A DNA stretch of 64,000 nt, from assembly GCA_902785075.1 (NCBI GenBank), contig CACZXN010000006.1:1-64000 (forward strand), read 5' to 3'. Shown here piece by piece: positions 63,665 through 64,000 of the stretch (its first letter is position 1; each line of letters starts with the position of its first letter). The notes beneath the pieces were generated by a model. The model worked only from the letters and a program-made list of their open reading frames with translations. It did no database searches and was not told where the DNA came from. The position numbers were made by a program, and so were the translations under genes. The DNA comes from an uncultured Bacteroidales bacterium (GTDB taxonomy: Bacteria; Bacteroidota; Bacteroidia; Bacteroidales; Bacteroidaceae).

Positions 63665-63746
63665 GAAAGTACCCCTTTTTGATGCTAAATTATCGTTCTG
63701 AGAACAAAAAAATGCCGATTTGTTTTGTGTTTCGCTTGTCTTTTCT

Positions 63747-63754
63747 TATTTTTG
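63747..63754 (+). promoter_or_regulatory. ispE promoter, -7 box TATTTTTG
   Basis: TATTTTTGCAGTG lies 26 bp before the ATG at 63781. Confidence 0.65.
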
Positions 63755-63780
63755 CAGTGTAATTAAATAAGAAGAGGACT

Positions 63781-64000
63781 ATGATATACTATCCAAATGC
63801 AAAAATCAATATCGGGTTGAACGTGGTAGCCAAACGTCCAGATGGTTATCATGACTTAGAGACGGTTTTCTATCCTATCAACCTGCAGGATGCGATCGAG
63901 ATGAACGTCATTGAGGACGATGTTCCCATGTGTGGGTATCGTCTGAAAGTGACAGGTAATACACTTGGCGGTACCCCCGAAGACAATCTGGTCATCAAGG
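63781..64000 (+). CDS. ispE: 4-diphosphocytidyl-2-C-methyl-D-erythritol kinase (partial)
   Basis: The first 73 codons are in the window and the gene runs off the end. [21 protein letters not shown] is the conserved GHMP-kinase N-terminus of IspE (K for the active site, then RPDGYH). It phosphorylates CDP-methylerythritol in the MEP isoprenoid pathway. A promoter lies directly upstream. Confidence 0.9.
   Translation, partial: MIYYPNAKINIGLNVVAKRPDGYHDLETVFYPINLQDAIEMNVIEDDVPMCGYRLKVTGNTLGGTPEDNLVIK

Noticed and set aside
1..64000. tRNA, rRNA or complete insertion sequence
   Set aside because: Gaps were read by eye on both strands and showed no cloverleaf, rRNA text or transposase; weak or short RNA genes could still be missed.

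Overview
The window looks like a chromosome segment of a Prevotella-like member of the Bacteroidales. The evidence is: many promoters with the Bacteroidota -7 box TAnnTTTG close to start codons, few strong Shine-Dalgarno sites, a primary sigma factor without region 1.1, many secreted proteins and lipoproteins (TlpA-like redoxins, C11 and M6 peptidases, C69 dipeptidase, TonB-like and OmpA-like proteins), several polysaccharide-degrading enzymes, and gene gaps filled with short degenerate repeats of seven or so bases. No rRNA, tRNA, CRISPR array or intact insertion sequence was seen. The genus is inferred from these traits, not tested.

Layout. 0-9 kb: the end of a metallo-beta-lactamase-fold gene, then a tight plus-strand operon nadA, mnmA, a double ABC ATPase, two paralogous TlpA-like thiol proteins, a YqiA-like esterase and udk. 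It ends in a hairpin whose near-exact inverted copy lies 650 bp away, with two gene remnants between them. 9-14 kb: a minus-strand operon of a redoxin-like lipoprotein without its CXXC, a cation/proton antiporter and a GTPase. 14-25 kb: pnp, a DUF3298-type lipoprotein, a K+ channel with glycerate kinase, an OmpA-like protein overlapping a GH95 enzyme, a BtuF/FepB-type binding lipoprotein and a small heat-shock protein. 25-33 kb: DNA repair and housekeeping genes (MGMT-type protein, serB, AlkD-like, sodB, a GMP synthase without its amidotransferase domain, an M6 peptidase, nth, rpoD). 33-47 kb: a C11 peptidase, an outer-membrane barrel, asnA, nnr, an HD hydrolase, a YbjQ-type protein, nadC, a C69 dipeptidase, trmN6, and then uxaB with a PL10 pectate lyase. 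47-52 kb: rubrerythrin, a PL11 rhamnogalacturonan lyase joined in frame to the tail of a lost C11 gene, and about 1.2 kb of gene remnants and nested inverted repeats. 52-64 kb: holA, an AT-rich gap, an HTH regulator followed by a 36-bp tandem repeat, a 1545-residue secreted protein with four carbohydrate-binding-like repeats and a C-terminal phosphatase domain, a GH3 lipoprotein, a MORN-repeat lipoprotein, a TonB-C lipoprotein and the start of ispE.

How the genes fit together. nadA and nadC supply NAD and nnr repairs damaged NAD(P)H, though the three are scattered. uxaB, PL10 and PL11 suit pectin use, and GH95 and GH3 extend this to other plant or host glycans. sodB, rubrerythrin and the thiol proteins suit an anaerobe coping with oxygen. 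The most unusual items are the secreted phosphatase with lectin-like repeats, a three-copy palindrome-chain intergenic repeat, the inverted terminator pair around remnants, the remnant zone with a nested inverted repeat at 50.2-51.7 kb, and a GC-rich hairpin cluster under a promoter with no gene.
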